Shown here piece after piece: positions 52,969 to 61,428 of a DNA stretch of 64,000 nt. Below the pieces are notes generated by a model. The model was given only the letters and a program-made list of their open reading frames with translations, did no database searches and was not told where the DNA came from. Every line of letters starts with the position of its first letter. The first letter of the stretch is position 1. The DNA lies in NCBI GenBank assembly GCA_050296515.1, contig JBNKRJ010000098.1, positions 23,470-87,469 of the forward strand, read 5' to 3'. The DNA is from NBLH01 sp050296515. GTDB lineage: Bacteria; Bacteroidota; Bacteroidia; Bacteroidales; NBLH01. The translations under genes were made by a program, and so were the position numbers.

Positions 52969-55071
52969 ATGATTAAAAAAATTTTATTTTTATTCGTTTT
53001 GCAGTCTTGTGGACTTTATTTCTTTGGGCAGGAGAAAAGAGAACTAGATAGCCTAAAGTCCGTATTGTACCATACTGAAACCTTCCAGCAATTTAGTGCT
53101 TGTCAAGAACTGTACGATTTCTATATCAAAAGCAATACGGATTCAGCATTGAAGTATGTTGATTTAAAAATAGAATTGGCTGAAAAAATTGGAGATTCGA
53201 GTAAAATTGCCAAATCAATTAAAGAAAAGGGGAATGTATATTGGACCAAGGATAACAGCATAGAGGCTTTAAAATATTATAAAACTGCACTTAAAATATA
53301 TGATCAAATAGTTGATAATAAAGGAGTTGGGACGTGCTTTAATAATCTGGGACTTGTAAATTACAATTTTGGAAATTATGAAATTGCCACAGATTATTAC
53401 CTAAAAGCATTGAAATCTTTTGGTCGTAATGACAGTAATACCGTAGTTTCAACAATAAATAACAACCTTGGTCTAATTTTTACCGAAGAAAATGACTATG
53501 CGCAGGCAAAGCTTTATTTTGCAAGAGCCATTGAAATAAACTCAAAATTAGACAATGTTGTGGGAATTGTTGATAACTGCATTAATCTTGGTTTGATTGC
53601 TGAGAAAGAAGATTCTTCAGAACTGGCTTTTGGCTATTACAGAGAGGCACTCGACAATAGCATAAAAATAAATGATAAAATTAGCACAGCAGTCTGCTAT
53701 TTAGAAATGGCCAATAGTTATGGTAAAAAAAAGGATTATAAAAAGGCTTTAGAATATTATAACCTGGCTGTTGAAACCAATATCAGTGCCGGTAATCCGG
53801 ATAGAAATGCATTGAATTACAGCAATATAGGTCTGACTTATGGTGAAATGGGTGAAAGACAAAAAGCTTTGGAGTATTACTTGAAATCATATAAGCTGGC
53901 AAGCTCACTCAAGTTCAAAGCTGTGATTGAACATGTGGCTCATTTATTAGCTGTAGAATATGAGTTTAAAGGTGATTATAAAACTGCCTATAAATATTTA
54001 CAGATATCACGAAGTTACAGCGATAGCTTGTTTAATGAAGATACAAAAGTGAATATCAACAAACTTGAAATGAAGCATCAGTTTGAAAATAAGGTGAAAG
54101 ATTTGGAATTACAACAAATGGAAAAAGATATCTTGCAACAAGCTGAGCTTGAAAAGCAGAAGTTAATTAGAAATTACTTCATTGGAGGAGCTTTACTTCT
54201 TTTACTTATGCTAATAATTGCAATTTACAGCTATTTTCTAAAGAAAAGGACAAACCAACAACTACTTATTAAGAATGCAGAAATTGAAAGTCAATCGGAG
54301 GAAATCAACCTGCAAAACGAAATGCTAATTGAAAGAAACGAGAAAATAACTGAACAAAAGGAAAAAATTGAGAAACTGAATAAGTCAAAAGACAAAATAT
54401 TCTCAATTATTGGACATGATTTAAGAAATGTTGTTGGTACAACGGCCAACTCACTTAGCTATTTAGCCAATAAAAGAATTTCTCTGGATAGTGAAAATAC
54501 CCAGTTATTATTAAATGAATTGAGGGATAATTCAAAAAGAACATTTACTCTATTAGAAAATCTTTTATCATGGGGTAAAAGTCAAATGTCTGGAATAACG
54601 ATTGAACCAGTTCCGTTTGATGTTTCTGATTCAATTAACGAAACAGTGGGCTTTTTAAATACAATGGCGCAAAAGAAAAACATTGAAATACATACTAATT
54701 TTGATGGGAAAACAATGGTTTTTGCTGATAGTGAATCAATTAAAACTGTAATAAGAAACCTGATTTCTAATGCAATTAAATTTACAGAAAAGAATGGTAA
54801 AATTGAAGTATCAGTAGTGGAGGGGGGTGGACAAGTTAAAATTTGTGTAAATGATAATGGAATTGGTATTTCTAGTGATGAAATTAAGAAAATAATGGAT
54901 CCTTCAAAATTTTATACTACAACTGGAACATCTCATGAAGGAGGTGCAGGCCTTGGATTGAGTTTATGCCTTGACTATTTGGTTGCTAATAACTCAAAGC
55001 TAGAGGTGAAATCTGAAGAAGGCAAAGGAAGCGAATTCTTTTTTTATTTACCATCTGGCAACTCTAATTGA
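52969..55071 (+). CDS. TPR-containing sensor histidine kinase
   Basis: The 700-residue protein has a signal or anchor segment (1-21), about seven TPR motifs (about 80-350; for example TCFNNLGLVNYNFGNYEIA), a coiled coil, one membrane helix (about 403-424) and a cytoplasmic coiled coil. The kinase follows with His483 in IIGHDLRN, N box RNLISNAIKFTEKN, G1 DNGIGISSD and G2 GGAGLGLSLC. Periplasmic TPR arrays of this form are common in Bacteroidota and may sense proteins or peptides. No response regulator gene is adjacent. There is a long intergenic region upstream. Confidence 0.92.
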   Translation: MIKKILFLFVLQSCGLYFFGQEKRELDSLKSVLYHTETFQQFSACQELYDFYIKSNTDSALKYVDLKIELAEKIGDSSKIAKSIKEKGNVYWTKDNSIEALKYYKTALKIYDQIVDNKGVGTCFNNLGLVNYNFGNYEIATDYYLKALKSFGRNDSNTVVSTINNNLGLIFTEENDYAQAKLYFARAIEINSKLDNVVGIVDNCINLGLIAEKEDSSELAFGYYREALDNSIKINDKISTAVCYLEMANSYGKKKDYKKALEYYNLAVETNISAGNPDRNALNYSNIGLTYGEMGERQKALEYYLKSYKLASSLKFKAVIEHVAHLLAVEYEFKGDYKTAYKYLQISRSYSDSLFNEDTKVNINKLEMKHQFENKVKDLELQQMEKDILQQAELEKQKLIRNYFIGGALLLLLMLIIAIYSYFLKKRTNQQLLIKNAEIESQSEEINLQNEMLIERNEKITEQKEKIEKLNKSKDKIFSIIGHDLRNVVGTTANSLSYLANKRISLDSENTQLLLNELRDNSKRTFTLLENLLSWGKSQMSGITIEPVPFDVSDSINETVGFLNTMAQKKNIEIHTNFDGKTMVFADSESIKTVIRNLISNAIKFTEKNGKIEVSVVEGGGQVKICVNDNGIGISSDEIKKIMDPSKFYTTTGTSHEGGAGLGLSLCLDYLVANNSKLEVKSEEGKGSEFFFYLPSGNSN

Positions 55072-55177
55072 TTACTTGGGCCGGATTACTCCTGTGTTTT
55101 AATGTGTTAAATTTGAGCATGTTGTGAGGTTTAATGATGAGATTTTTGATTTAAAGCCGAAAATATTTTAATATAAT

Positions 55178-55207
55178 TTTGGATGTAAAAATAATTCCAT
55201 ACATTTG
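55178..55207 (+). promoter_or_regulatory. Promoter of the peroxiredoxin gene
   Basis: TTTG (55178-55181) and TACATTTG (55200-55207) are 18 bp apart, close to the consensus spacing. The ATG at 55257 then has a leader of about 45 nt. This shows that the ORF opening at 55179 is not the true start. No OxyR operator was recognised. Confidence 0.75.
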
Positions 55208-55256
55208 TATCTTAATATACAAAATTAACAATTCCAAAACTCTAAAATTAAAAAAA

Positions 55257-55889
55257 ATGGCAGTACTTACAGGAACAAACGCACCTATGTTTAATGCTCC
55301 GGCAGTTATTAATGGTGGCGAAATTGTAGAATCCTTTTCACTAGATCAATATCTTGGGCAAAAGTATGTTGTATTCTTCTTTTACCCTGCAGACTTCACT
55401 TTTGTATGTCCTACCGAGTTATTAGCTTTTCAGAAAAAAATTGAGGAATTTGAGAAAAGAAATGTAGCCGTAGTAGGTTGTTCTACCGATTCCCAGTTTT
55501 CTCATTGGAAATGGTTAAATACACCTGTAAATCAGGGAGGTATCCAGGGAGTGAAGTATCCGCTAGTAGTTGATCAAAATAAAACTATTTCTGCTAACTT
55601 CGATGTTTTAGCTGGAGAATATAGTTATGATGAAGCTGGGGAATTACATTTCCATGGTGCCCCAATGGCCTACAGAGGATTATTCCTCATTGACAAAGAA
55701 GGGGTAGTTCAGCACCAGGTAGTTAACAACATGCCTTTAGGCAGAAGTGTTGATGAAACATTAAGAATGATTGATGCGCTTCAGTTCTTTGAAGAAAATG
55801 GTGAGGTTTGTCCTGCTGACTGGAAGTTAGGCGATGAGGCTATGAAACCTACTCAGGAAGGCGTAGCAGAATATTTAAGCAAACACTAA
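55257..55889 (+). CDS. Two-Cys peroxiredoxin (AhpC/Prx1 type)
   Basis: The 210-residue enzyme has the peroxidatic Cys in DFTFVCPTELLAF and the resolving Cys in GEVCPADW, with FFYPADF and an Arg in PLGRSVDET. It reduces hydrogen peroxide and organic peroxides with thioredoxin or AhpF-type help. The start at 55257 (MAVLTGTNAPMFNAP) follows a strong promoter; the longer frame from 55179 is in the leader. A hairpin terminator follows at 55912-55943. OxyR, at 21230, is a likely regulator, by analogy. Confidence 0.95.
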   Translation: MAVLTGTNAPMFNAPAVINGGEIVESFSLDQYLGQKYVVFFFYPADFTFVCPTELLAFQKKIEEFEKRNVAVVGCSTDSQFSHWKWLNTPVNQGGIQGVKYPLVVDQNKTISANFDVLAGEYSYDEAGELHFHGAPMAYRGLFLIDKEGVVQHQVVNNMPLGRSVDETLRMIDALQFFEENGEVCPADWKLGDEAMKPTQEGVAEYLSKH

Positions 55890-55911
55890 ACTAGCTAAAT
55901 AAATTATCTTT

Positions 55912-55943
55912 AAAAGCATTTCTTATATAAGAAGTGCTTTTTT
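55912..55943 (+). terminator. Terminator of the peroxiredoxin gene
   Basis: The arms AAAAGCA (55912-55918) and TGCTTTT (55935-55941) continue inward as TTCTTA / TAAGAA with one wobble pair and a T run. It is 22 bp past the stop at 55889 and overlaps the -7 box of pabB (TATTTTTG, 55943-55950). Confidence 0.8.
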
Positions 55944-55954
55944 ATTTTTGCGCC

Positions 55955-57259
55955 ATGAGAAAATGGCTTCAAATTCAATTAAAAAGTACAGAACAGTTTG
56001 TCAATCAATTGATTGAATATTCATCAGAATTTGAGCATTTTCTGTTATTCAATAGTAATAAAAACCAAACTACATCCCATCTTTATTCTTCTTTTGAAAT
56101 TCTTGCAGCCTGTGGTTCAATAAAAATAATTTCAACCAAAGAAAGCCATTTTGAAGCAATTAATGAATTCAATAAGGAAAACAGGGATTGGATATTTGGT
56201 CATTTAAACTATGATCTTAAAAATGATTTGGAAAATTTGTCTTCCTTTAATGCTGATTCAATTGAATTCCCTGAATTTTTCTTTTTTATTCCAAGATATG
56301 TACTCAAAGTTTCTAAGTCTTTTTTGGAAATAGGTTTTATTGAAAGTTATAATTCTGAAAATGATGCTAATTTGCTGATTAAGAGAATATTGTCATTAAA
56401 AATTAATGAGAATTATGGAAGCTTTGGTGTCAAGAATATTCAGCATAATTATACTAAAAGTGAATATACAAAGGAGGTTGACAACATAAAACAACATATT
56501 CTTCTGGGCGATATTTATGAAATGAATTTCTGTACTGAATTTTTAGCTGAAAATGCTGATATAAATCCTGCCAATGCTTATCAAAGGCTAAATGGTATTT
56601 CACCTGCGCCTTTTTCAGGTTTTTATAAACTAAATGATAAGTATTTGATATCCAGTAGTCCTGAAAGATTTTTGGCAAAACGAGGAAACAAAATAATATC
56701 ACAACCTATAAAGGGAACCATTAAAAGAGGCCACACAGCTGAAGAAGATGAATTCTTAAAAAACAAACTGAAAAATGACATTAAGGAGCGTGCCGAAAAT
56801 ATTATGATAGTTGATTTGGTAAGAAATGATCTGTCAAGAACTGCAAAGATAGGAAGTGTTAGTGTGGAAGAGCTTTGTGAAATTTACAGTTATAAGTATG
56901 TTCATCAAATGATTTCAACGGTTGTTTCGGAATTGGATGAAAAGCATTTTGATATTGTGGATGTTATAAAGAAATCATTTCCAATGGGTTCGATGACTGG
57001 TGCTCCAAAAATAAAAGCCATGCAACTGATTGAAAAGTTTGAAAAATCTAAACGAGGACTTTATTCAGGATGTATTGGTTATATTACTCCAGAAAAGGAT
57101 TTTGACTTTAATGTGGTGATTCGTAGTATTTTATACAATAGCACAAAACAAAACCTTTCGTTTAGTGTAGGAAGTGCAATAACCTTTAAATCTAACCCTG
57201 AAAAAGAATACGAAGAATGTTTGCTGAAAGCTGAAGCTATGAAAAAAGTGGTGAGCTAA
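55955..57259 (+). CDS. pabB: Aminodeoxychorismate synthase component I
   Basis: The 434-residue chorismate-binding enzyme has SSPERFLAKRGNKIISQPIK then GTIKRG; the Lys in PIKGT, in place of Ala in TrpE, is a PabB feature. NIMIVDLVRNDLSRTAKIGS and SFPMGSMTGAPKIKAMQLIE follow, with GCIGYITP and VRSILY at the end. It makes 4-amino-4-deoxychorismate for folate synthesis. The start is ATG 55955 (MRKWLQIQLKSTEQ); the frame opens earlier. A -7 box at 55943-55950 directly before the ATG suggests a leaderless or very short-leader transcript. PabA is not in the window. Confidence 0.93.
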   Translation: MRKWLQIQLKSTEQFVNQLIEYSSEFEHFLLFNSNKNQTTSHLYSSFEILAACGSIKIISTKESHFEAINEFNKENRDWIFGHLNYDLKNDLENLSSFNADSIEFPEFFFFIPRYVLKVSKSFLEIGFIESYNSENDANLLIKRILSLKINENYGSFGVKNIQHNYTKSEYTKEVDNIKQHILLGDIYEMNFCTEFLAENADINPANAYQRLNGISPAPFSGFYKLNDKYLISSSPERFLAKRGNKIISQPIKGTIKRGHTAEEDEFLKNKLKNDIKERAENIMIVDLVRNDLSRTAKIGSVSVEELCEIYSYKYVHQMISTVVSELDEKHFDIVDVIKKSFPMGSMTGAPKIKAMQLIEKFEKSKRGLYSGCIGYITPEKDFDFNVVIRSILYNSTKQNLSFSVGSAITFKSNPEKEYEECLLKAEAMKKVVS

Positions 57260-57363
57260 ATCTTCATTTTTCCGATAATCGACAATTAATTTCTTATCTG
57301 TCAGAAAATGAAGCATCTTTGTATCATTCAGATGATAAAATTGTTCGTTTAGTTCAAATTTTT

Positions 57364-58698
57364 ATGAAGAAGGGATTTCTAAAATTTATAAGTGAAAAAC
57401 TAAAGCTTTCAGCTAATGATAGAATTTTGCTAGCCATAAGCGGAGGTGCTGATTCTGTTGCAATGCTCAATTTATTTTCTAATACCGATTTTGATTGTGG
57501 AGTAGCACATTGCAATTTTCATTTGCGCGGCCAAGAATCCGATTTGGATGAAAAACTTGTTGAAGAACTAGCACTGATGCATAAATTTCCTTATTATAAA
57601 ACTGATTTTGAAACAAAAAAACATGCTAAAACCAAGAGAATTTCGATAGAAATGGCTGCCAGGGAGTTGCGTTACAATTGGTTTGAAAAAATCAGAAAAG
57701 AGTTTGATTATCAATATATTGCAATTGCTCATCATCAGGATGATGTGATTGAAACCTTTTTTATAAACCTAACTCGTGGAACAGGTATTAAAGGGCTAAG
57801 TGGAATAAAAGAAAAAACTGGAAATATAATTAGACCATTGCTATTTGCAAGTCAAAAAGACATTATGCAATACATTCAGGACAACCAACTAAAATATAGG
57901 ATGGATGCAAGTAATGATGACACTCAGATTATCAGGAACAAGTTTAGACATGAAATAATTCCGCTTTTAAAAGAAATAAATCCTGCTGCGAATGATAATA
58001 TTTTACAAACTATTGAGCATCTTCGAAGTGCCGAAACAATTATGTTTGATAAAATAGAAGATGTAAAAAAGGCTGTTTTCATTTCCCAAACAGATCCTTT
58101 TAGAATTGACATCCAACAATTGAAACAATTAAATCCAGTTGAAGGTTACTTGTTCGAACTTTTGAGACCTTTTGATTTTAATAGTTCACAAGTTATGGAT
58201 ATTGAAAAGTCATTGAATGCTGAATCAGGAAAATCTTTTTATTCAGATAATTATTTGCTGGTTAAAGACAGAAATGAGCTGATAATTAGTTCACTTAAAG
58301 AAGAATCTCCTTTTCTGTTGGAGATTAATAAGAAGGATACTCTGATTAGTTTAAAAGGAGGACAGGAATTATCTATCAGGAAAATTGAAATGAGCAAGGA
58401 TTTTAAGATCCCGGCAAAAAGTAATGTTGCTGCTATTGATCTTGATAAACTAAAATTTCCATTAATTATAAAAGAGTGGGAGCAAGGCGACTATTTTTTT
58501 CCTTTAGGGATGAACAAAAAAAAGAAACTGAGTGACTTTTTTATTGATCAAAAACTATCCCTGGTTGAAAAACAGCAAGCTCTGGTTTTATTTTCTGATA
58601 ATCAGGTAGTTTGGGTGGTAGGTCAACGTCTGGATAATAGACATAAAATAACAGGTTTAACAAAAAATATTCTCTGGATTGAATTACTGAATGCCTGA
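57364..58698 (+). CDS. tilS: tRNA(Ile)-lysidine synthase
   Basis: The 444-residue enzyme has the PP-loop ATP site AISGGADSVAML, then CNFHLRGQESDLDE and AIAHHQDDVIETFFINLTRG. The substrate-binding region includes KGLSGIKEKTGNIIRPLLFA and RNKFRHEIIPLL, as in TilS. It attaches lysine to cytidine 34 of tRNA(Ile) so that it reads AUA. The start MKKGFLKFISEKLKLS at 57364 is chosen over the TTG at 57319. It follows pabB by about 100 bp and ends 19 bp before the convergent GMC gene. Confidence 0.94.
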   Translation: MKKGFLKFISEKLKLSANDRILLAISGGADSVAMLNLFSNTDFDCGVAHCNFHLRGQESDLDEKLVEELALMHKFPYYKTDFETKKHAKTKRISIEMAARELRYNWFEKIRKEFDYQYIAIAHHQDDVIETFFINLTRGTGIKGLSGIKEKTGNIIRPLLFASQKDIMQYIQDNQLKYRMDASNDDTQIIRNKFRHEIIPLLKEINPAANDNILQTIEHLRSAETIMFDKIEDVKKAVFISQTDPFRIDIQQLKQLNPVEGYLFELLRPFDFNSSQVMDIEKSLNAESGKSFYSDNYLLVKDRNELIISSLKEESPFLLEINKKDTLISLKGGQELSIRKIEMSKDFKIPAKSNVAAIDLDKLKFPLIIKEWEQGDYFFPLGMNKKKKLSDFFIDQKLSLVEKQQALVLFSDNQVVWVVGQRLDNRHKITGLTKNILWIELLNA

Positions 58699-58717
58699 AA
58701 GTTTAACTCTATCTTGG

Positions 58718-60280
58718 TTATTTTTGTTTTTCAGGAATCTTACTCATTGCCCTTTCACTCATGGCTGTAATGGTTAATGATGGATTAACACCAGGATTTG
58801 CAGAAACGGCTGAACCATCGCAAACATACATGTTTTCATATCCGAATACCTTCTGGTTGGCATCAATTACACCTTCTTCTGAAGAACCACCAATTACTGC
58901 ACCACCTAAAATATGCGCTGTGGTTGGGATTCCTGTTAATGCTTCTGTAATCAAAACCATGGGTTTGCCATCAATCACTTTTGCCGTTTTCTCAGCAAGC
59001 ATTTTGGCTTCTGGCATAAAAGCAGTAGGAGCTTTGCCTTCGCTCATACCGGTTCTAAGATTAAACCATCCTTTTTTTAATCTTAAAGTACTGTCCAAGT
59101 GCTGCATAAACAACAAAATAACTGACTGCTTTGCAAAATCTCTAGTGAAAAATATTCTGAAATATGCTAACGGACGCCTAAAAATATTGAAAATGATTTT
59201 AAAAAACCTGGTGAACATATTTCTTCCATGAGTCAAAGGAACACCTAACAGCTTCCAAAAACCGGAGCCTGAGCCATATCTTACTGGCTCAACATGACTG
59301 TTTTTATCAACCGGAAACATTGAGCCGATGGCAACACCTTGCGAAAAATCCTTTTGTTTTTGTTTTGATGTTACTAAAACTAAACTTTCGTTATTGGTTC
59401 TAATAAAGTTACCAAGATGTTTGCTGAGATTTGGCAAATGTTTCTTTTTCATATCCAGCAAAAGTCTGACAGTTCCTAAAACACCTCCTGATAAAACAAC
59501 ACCTTTGGTTTTAATCACTTTCTTTTTCTTAATAAGGAAAGAAGTGGAATTTTTATATTCAATTTCATACCCTTCAGTTCCATTCTGTTTACCAAGTGGA
59601 GAAATACGAGTGACTTTGTTCTCGGCAATAATCTCAACTCCAAGCTTTTGTGCCAAATAAAGGTAATTCTTGTCAAGGGTGTTTTTTGCATTATATCTAC
59701 AGCCAGTCATGCAGGCACCACAGAAATTACAGCCAGATCTTTCAGGTCCTTCTCCATTAAAATATGGATCTGAAACCTTCTTTTGAGGCTCGCCAAAAAA
59801 AACCGCAACTTTAGTTGGTTCAAATTCGCCTACCTGGCCAAGTTGATCTGCTACAGCATGTAAAGTGTAATCTGAATCAAATAACCTGGGGTTTTGAACA
59901 GCTCCAAGCATTTTTTCAGCAGTTTCATAAAATGGTTTCAATTCATTCTTCCAGTCGAATAATTCAGCCCAACTGCCAGTTTTATAAAATACACTATGTG
60001 GTCGGGGAAGAGTATTGGCATAAACCAATGATCCCCCACCCACTCCGACACCACTCAAAATGCCAACATGCCTGAAGAAGGTCATTTTAAAAAAACCAAA
60101 AAACCTAAAAGCTGGCAACCATAACCATTTTCTAAGTTTCCAGTTGTTTTTAGGGAAGTCTTTTTCAGAAAAGTGTTTGCCTTTTTCGATAACCAGAACT
60201 TTGTAACCTTTTTCAGCCAGTCGAAGAGCTGATACTGAGCCTCCAAATCCTGATCCGATAATTACATAGTCGTATTTCAT
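58718..60280 (-). CDS. GMC oxidoreductase, cholesterol-oxidase-like, with Cys cluster
   Basis: The 520-residue flavoprotein has the FAD motif IIGSGFGGSVSALRLAEKG, the GMC box GVGGGSLVYANT and the C-terminal NPGVNPSLTITAMSERAM. At 184-194 it has a C-x2-C-x2-C-x3-C cluster (CNFCGACMTGC) followed by RYNAKNTLDKNYLYLAQ. This cluster is seen in the ChoD-like GMC branch and would suit a [4Fe-4S] cofactor; the binding is inferred. It probably oxidises a lipid or sterol-like alcohol. It is convergent with tilS. The substrate is unknown. Confidence 0.88.
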   Translation of the reverse strand: MKYDYVIIGSGFGGSVSALRLAEKGYKVLVIEKGKHFSEKDFPKNNWKLRKWLWLPAFRFFGFFKMTFFRHVGILSGVGVGGGSLVYANTLPRPHSVFYKTGSWAELFDWKNELKPFYETAEKMLGAVQNPRLFDSDYTLHAVADQLGQVGEFEPTKVAVFFGEPQKKVSDPYFNGEGPERSGCNFCGACMTGCRYNAKNTLDKNYLYLAQKLGVEIIAENKVTRISPLGKQNGTEGYEIEYKNSTSFLIKKKKVIKTKGVVLSGGVLGTVRLLLDMKKKHLPNLSKHLGNFIRTNNESLVLVTSKQKQKDFSQGVAIGSMFPVDKNSHVEPVRYGSGSGFWKLLGVPLTHGRNMFTRFFKIIFNIFRRPLAYFRIFFTRDFAKQSVILLFMQHLDSTLRLKKGWFNLRTGMSEGKAPTAFMPEAKMLAEKTAKVIDGKPMVLITEALTGIPTTAHILGGAVIGGSSEEGVIDANQKVFGYENMYVCDGSAVSANPGVNPSLTITAMSERAMSKIPEKQK

Positions 60281-60545
60281 TGCTTTTTAGGTAGTTATTA
60301 ACGCTAAGGATTGATTAACAAAATAACAATAAAAGGAGTATTCTCAAAATTATCTTTTACTGCAATTTGTTGATACTGTATTTCACTTGTTTAAACTTTA
60401 GTTAAGTTGTTGAAATTTATTCACTTTTCTTAAACTATTTATATGGAGTTCATGAGCTTCGCAAGGTTAAACATATTCTTTTGTAAAGCGATTGTTCGCT
60501 TCGGTCATGAGATCACTTTGTTAAGTTAAATTCTATATAAACCCC

Positions 60546-60612
60546 GAAGGGATCAGCGTAAGCTAATCCCTCTGCACCTCCGCTAAAGCTTCAGCGGCAC
60601 GCGGAATGAGGG
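60546..60612. repeat. GC-rich palindromic/structured intergenic segment
   Basis: GGGATCAGCGTAAGCTAATC plus CC (60549-60570) folds as a hairpin with a GTAA loop and one mismatch. CCGCTAAAGCTTCAGCGG (60580-60597) is a near-perfect palindrome. CCCTC (60068-type position 60568-60572) can pair with GAGGG (60608-60612) instead. Several pairings exclude one another. No open frame crosses it. Confidence 0.45.
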
Positions 60613-60764
60613 TTTCATCTGTTATTTTTTAATTATTTTATATGCTCATATGGAATATCTGTTAAGCTCAACTCGCATGTTATCAGACAGTTTCTGCTAA
60701 TAATCATGCTCGTGTGTGATTAAAATTAATCATGGATGTTTCATTTTCAGGCAATATAAATTAG

Positions 60765-60772
60765 TATATTTG
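60765..60772 (+). promoter_or_regulatory. Promoter -7 element of the lipoprotein gene
   Basis: TATATTTG matches the -7 consensus 27 bp before the TTG start at 60800. The -33 position has only a weak TTTC. It supports a start after 60772. Confidence 0.5.
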
Positions 60773-60799
60773 TCAATAACAATCTTAAAACAAACGACT

Positions 60800-61426
60800 T
60801 TGAAAAAACCGATTCTTTTAATTACACTTTTGCTTCCAGCCCTTTTATATACATGCAGTAGTGAAAATGGTGAGTCTCAAAAGACAGACTCAATTGAAAC
60901 ACAGATTAAAGATTCCTCAATTAATATCGTTGATGACAAAACTTCAATAGAACCGTATGACAATCAGAAAGTTAAGAAGCTTCTGAATGAAGATGAGAAA
61001 TCGGTTTTTTCCTTCAAAACAAAAAAGGGAAAAACAGTGAATATTGTTCTGCAAAAAGATAATAAGTATATGGCCTATCGGTTTGGTACAGAGAGCAATG
61101 TTGAACTTCAATTTCCTGAAAAACTTGAAAATACATTTGAGCAATTTACCTATAGCTATTATTTCAGGGGTGGTGGTGCAATGAATATGGGACTGGATCT
61201 TAATTATTTAAGTTTTAAAGGTGATACTCATAAATTTGTGGTTTTTGAGGAGTGGTCTGCTGGTGAGGATGAAAATGATGAAGGCTCTTCTTCCATAGGA
61301 ATTAAAATAATCGATTTATCTACCAAAAAAGAGGTTGTTATTGAAGGAATAAGTTCTACTGTAAAAGGAACGCTTATTGATTTCAGAGACAATGGACTTG
61401 TAAAAGTGGAAGAGGAGGAAATGTAA
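60800..61426 (+). CDS. Lipoprotein of unknown function (TTG start)
   Basis: The 208-residue protein begins at TTG 60800 and has a lipoprotein signal KKPILLITLLLPALLYTC. The mature part is acidic and mostly beta, with FSFKTKKGKTVNIVLQKDNK, AYRFGTESNVELQFPEKL and VVFEEWSAGEDENDEG as landmarks. A longer frame from GTG 60716 would start before the -7 box at 60765-60772 and bury the signal, so the TTG is preferred. No family is recognised. It is convergent with the TPR gene, 2 bp apart. Confidence 0.7.
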   Translation: MKKPILLITLLLPALLYTCSSENGESQKTDSIETQIKDSSINIVDDKTSIEPYDNQKVKKLLNEDEKSVFSFKTKKGKTVNIVLQKDNKYMAYRFGTESNVELQFPEKLENTFEQFTYSYYFRGGGAMNMGLDLNYLSFKGDTHKFVVFEEWSAGEDENDEGSSSIGIKIIDLSTKKEVVIEGISSTVKGTLIDFRDNGLVKVEEEEM

Positions 61427-61428
61427 TT

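Larger units (their letters stand above)
60281..60799. other. Non-coding region with a GC-rich structured segment
   Basis: No convincing gene is found. A -7 box TATATTTG at 60765-60772 serves the next gene. The stretch 60546-60612 is much more GC-rich than its surroundings and folds into several hairpins; it is listed separately. Confidence 0.5.

Noticed and set aside
55179..55256. N-terminal extension of the peroxiredoxin
   Set aside because: A promoter -7 box lies inside it and the family N-terminus starts at MAVLTGTNAP (55257).
58761..60075. Plus-strand frames opposite the GMC oxidoreductase
   Set aside because: The minus strand encodes a full GMC enzyme with all motifs; the others are shadows.
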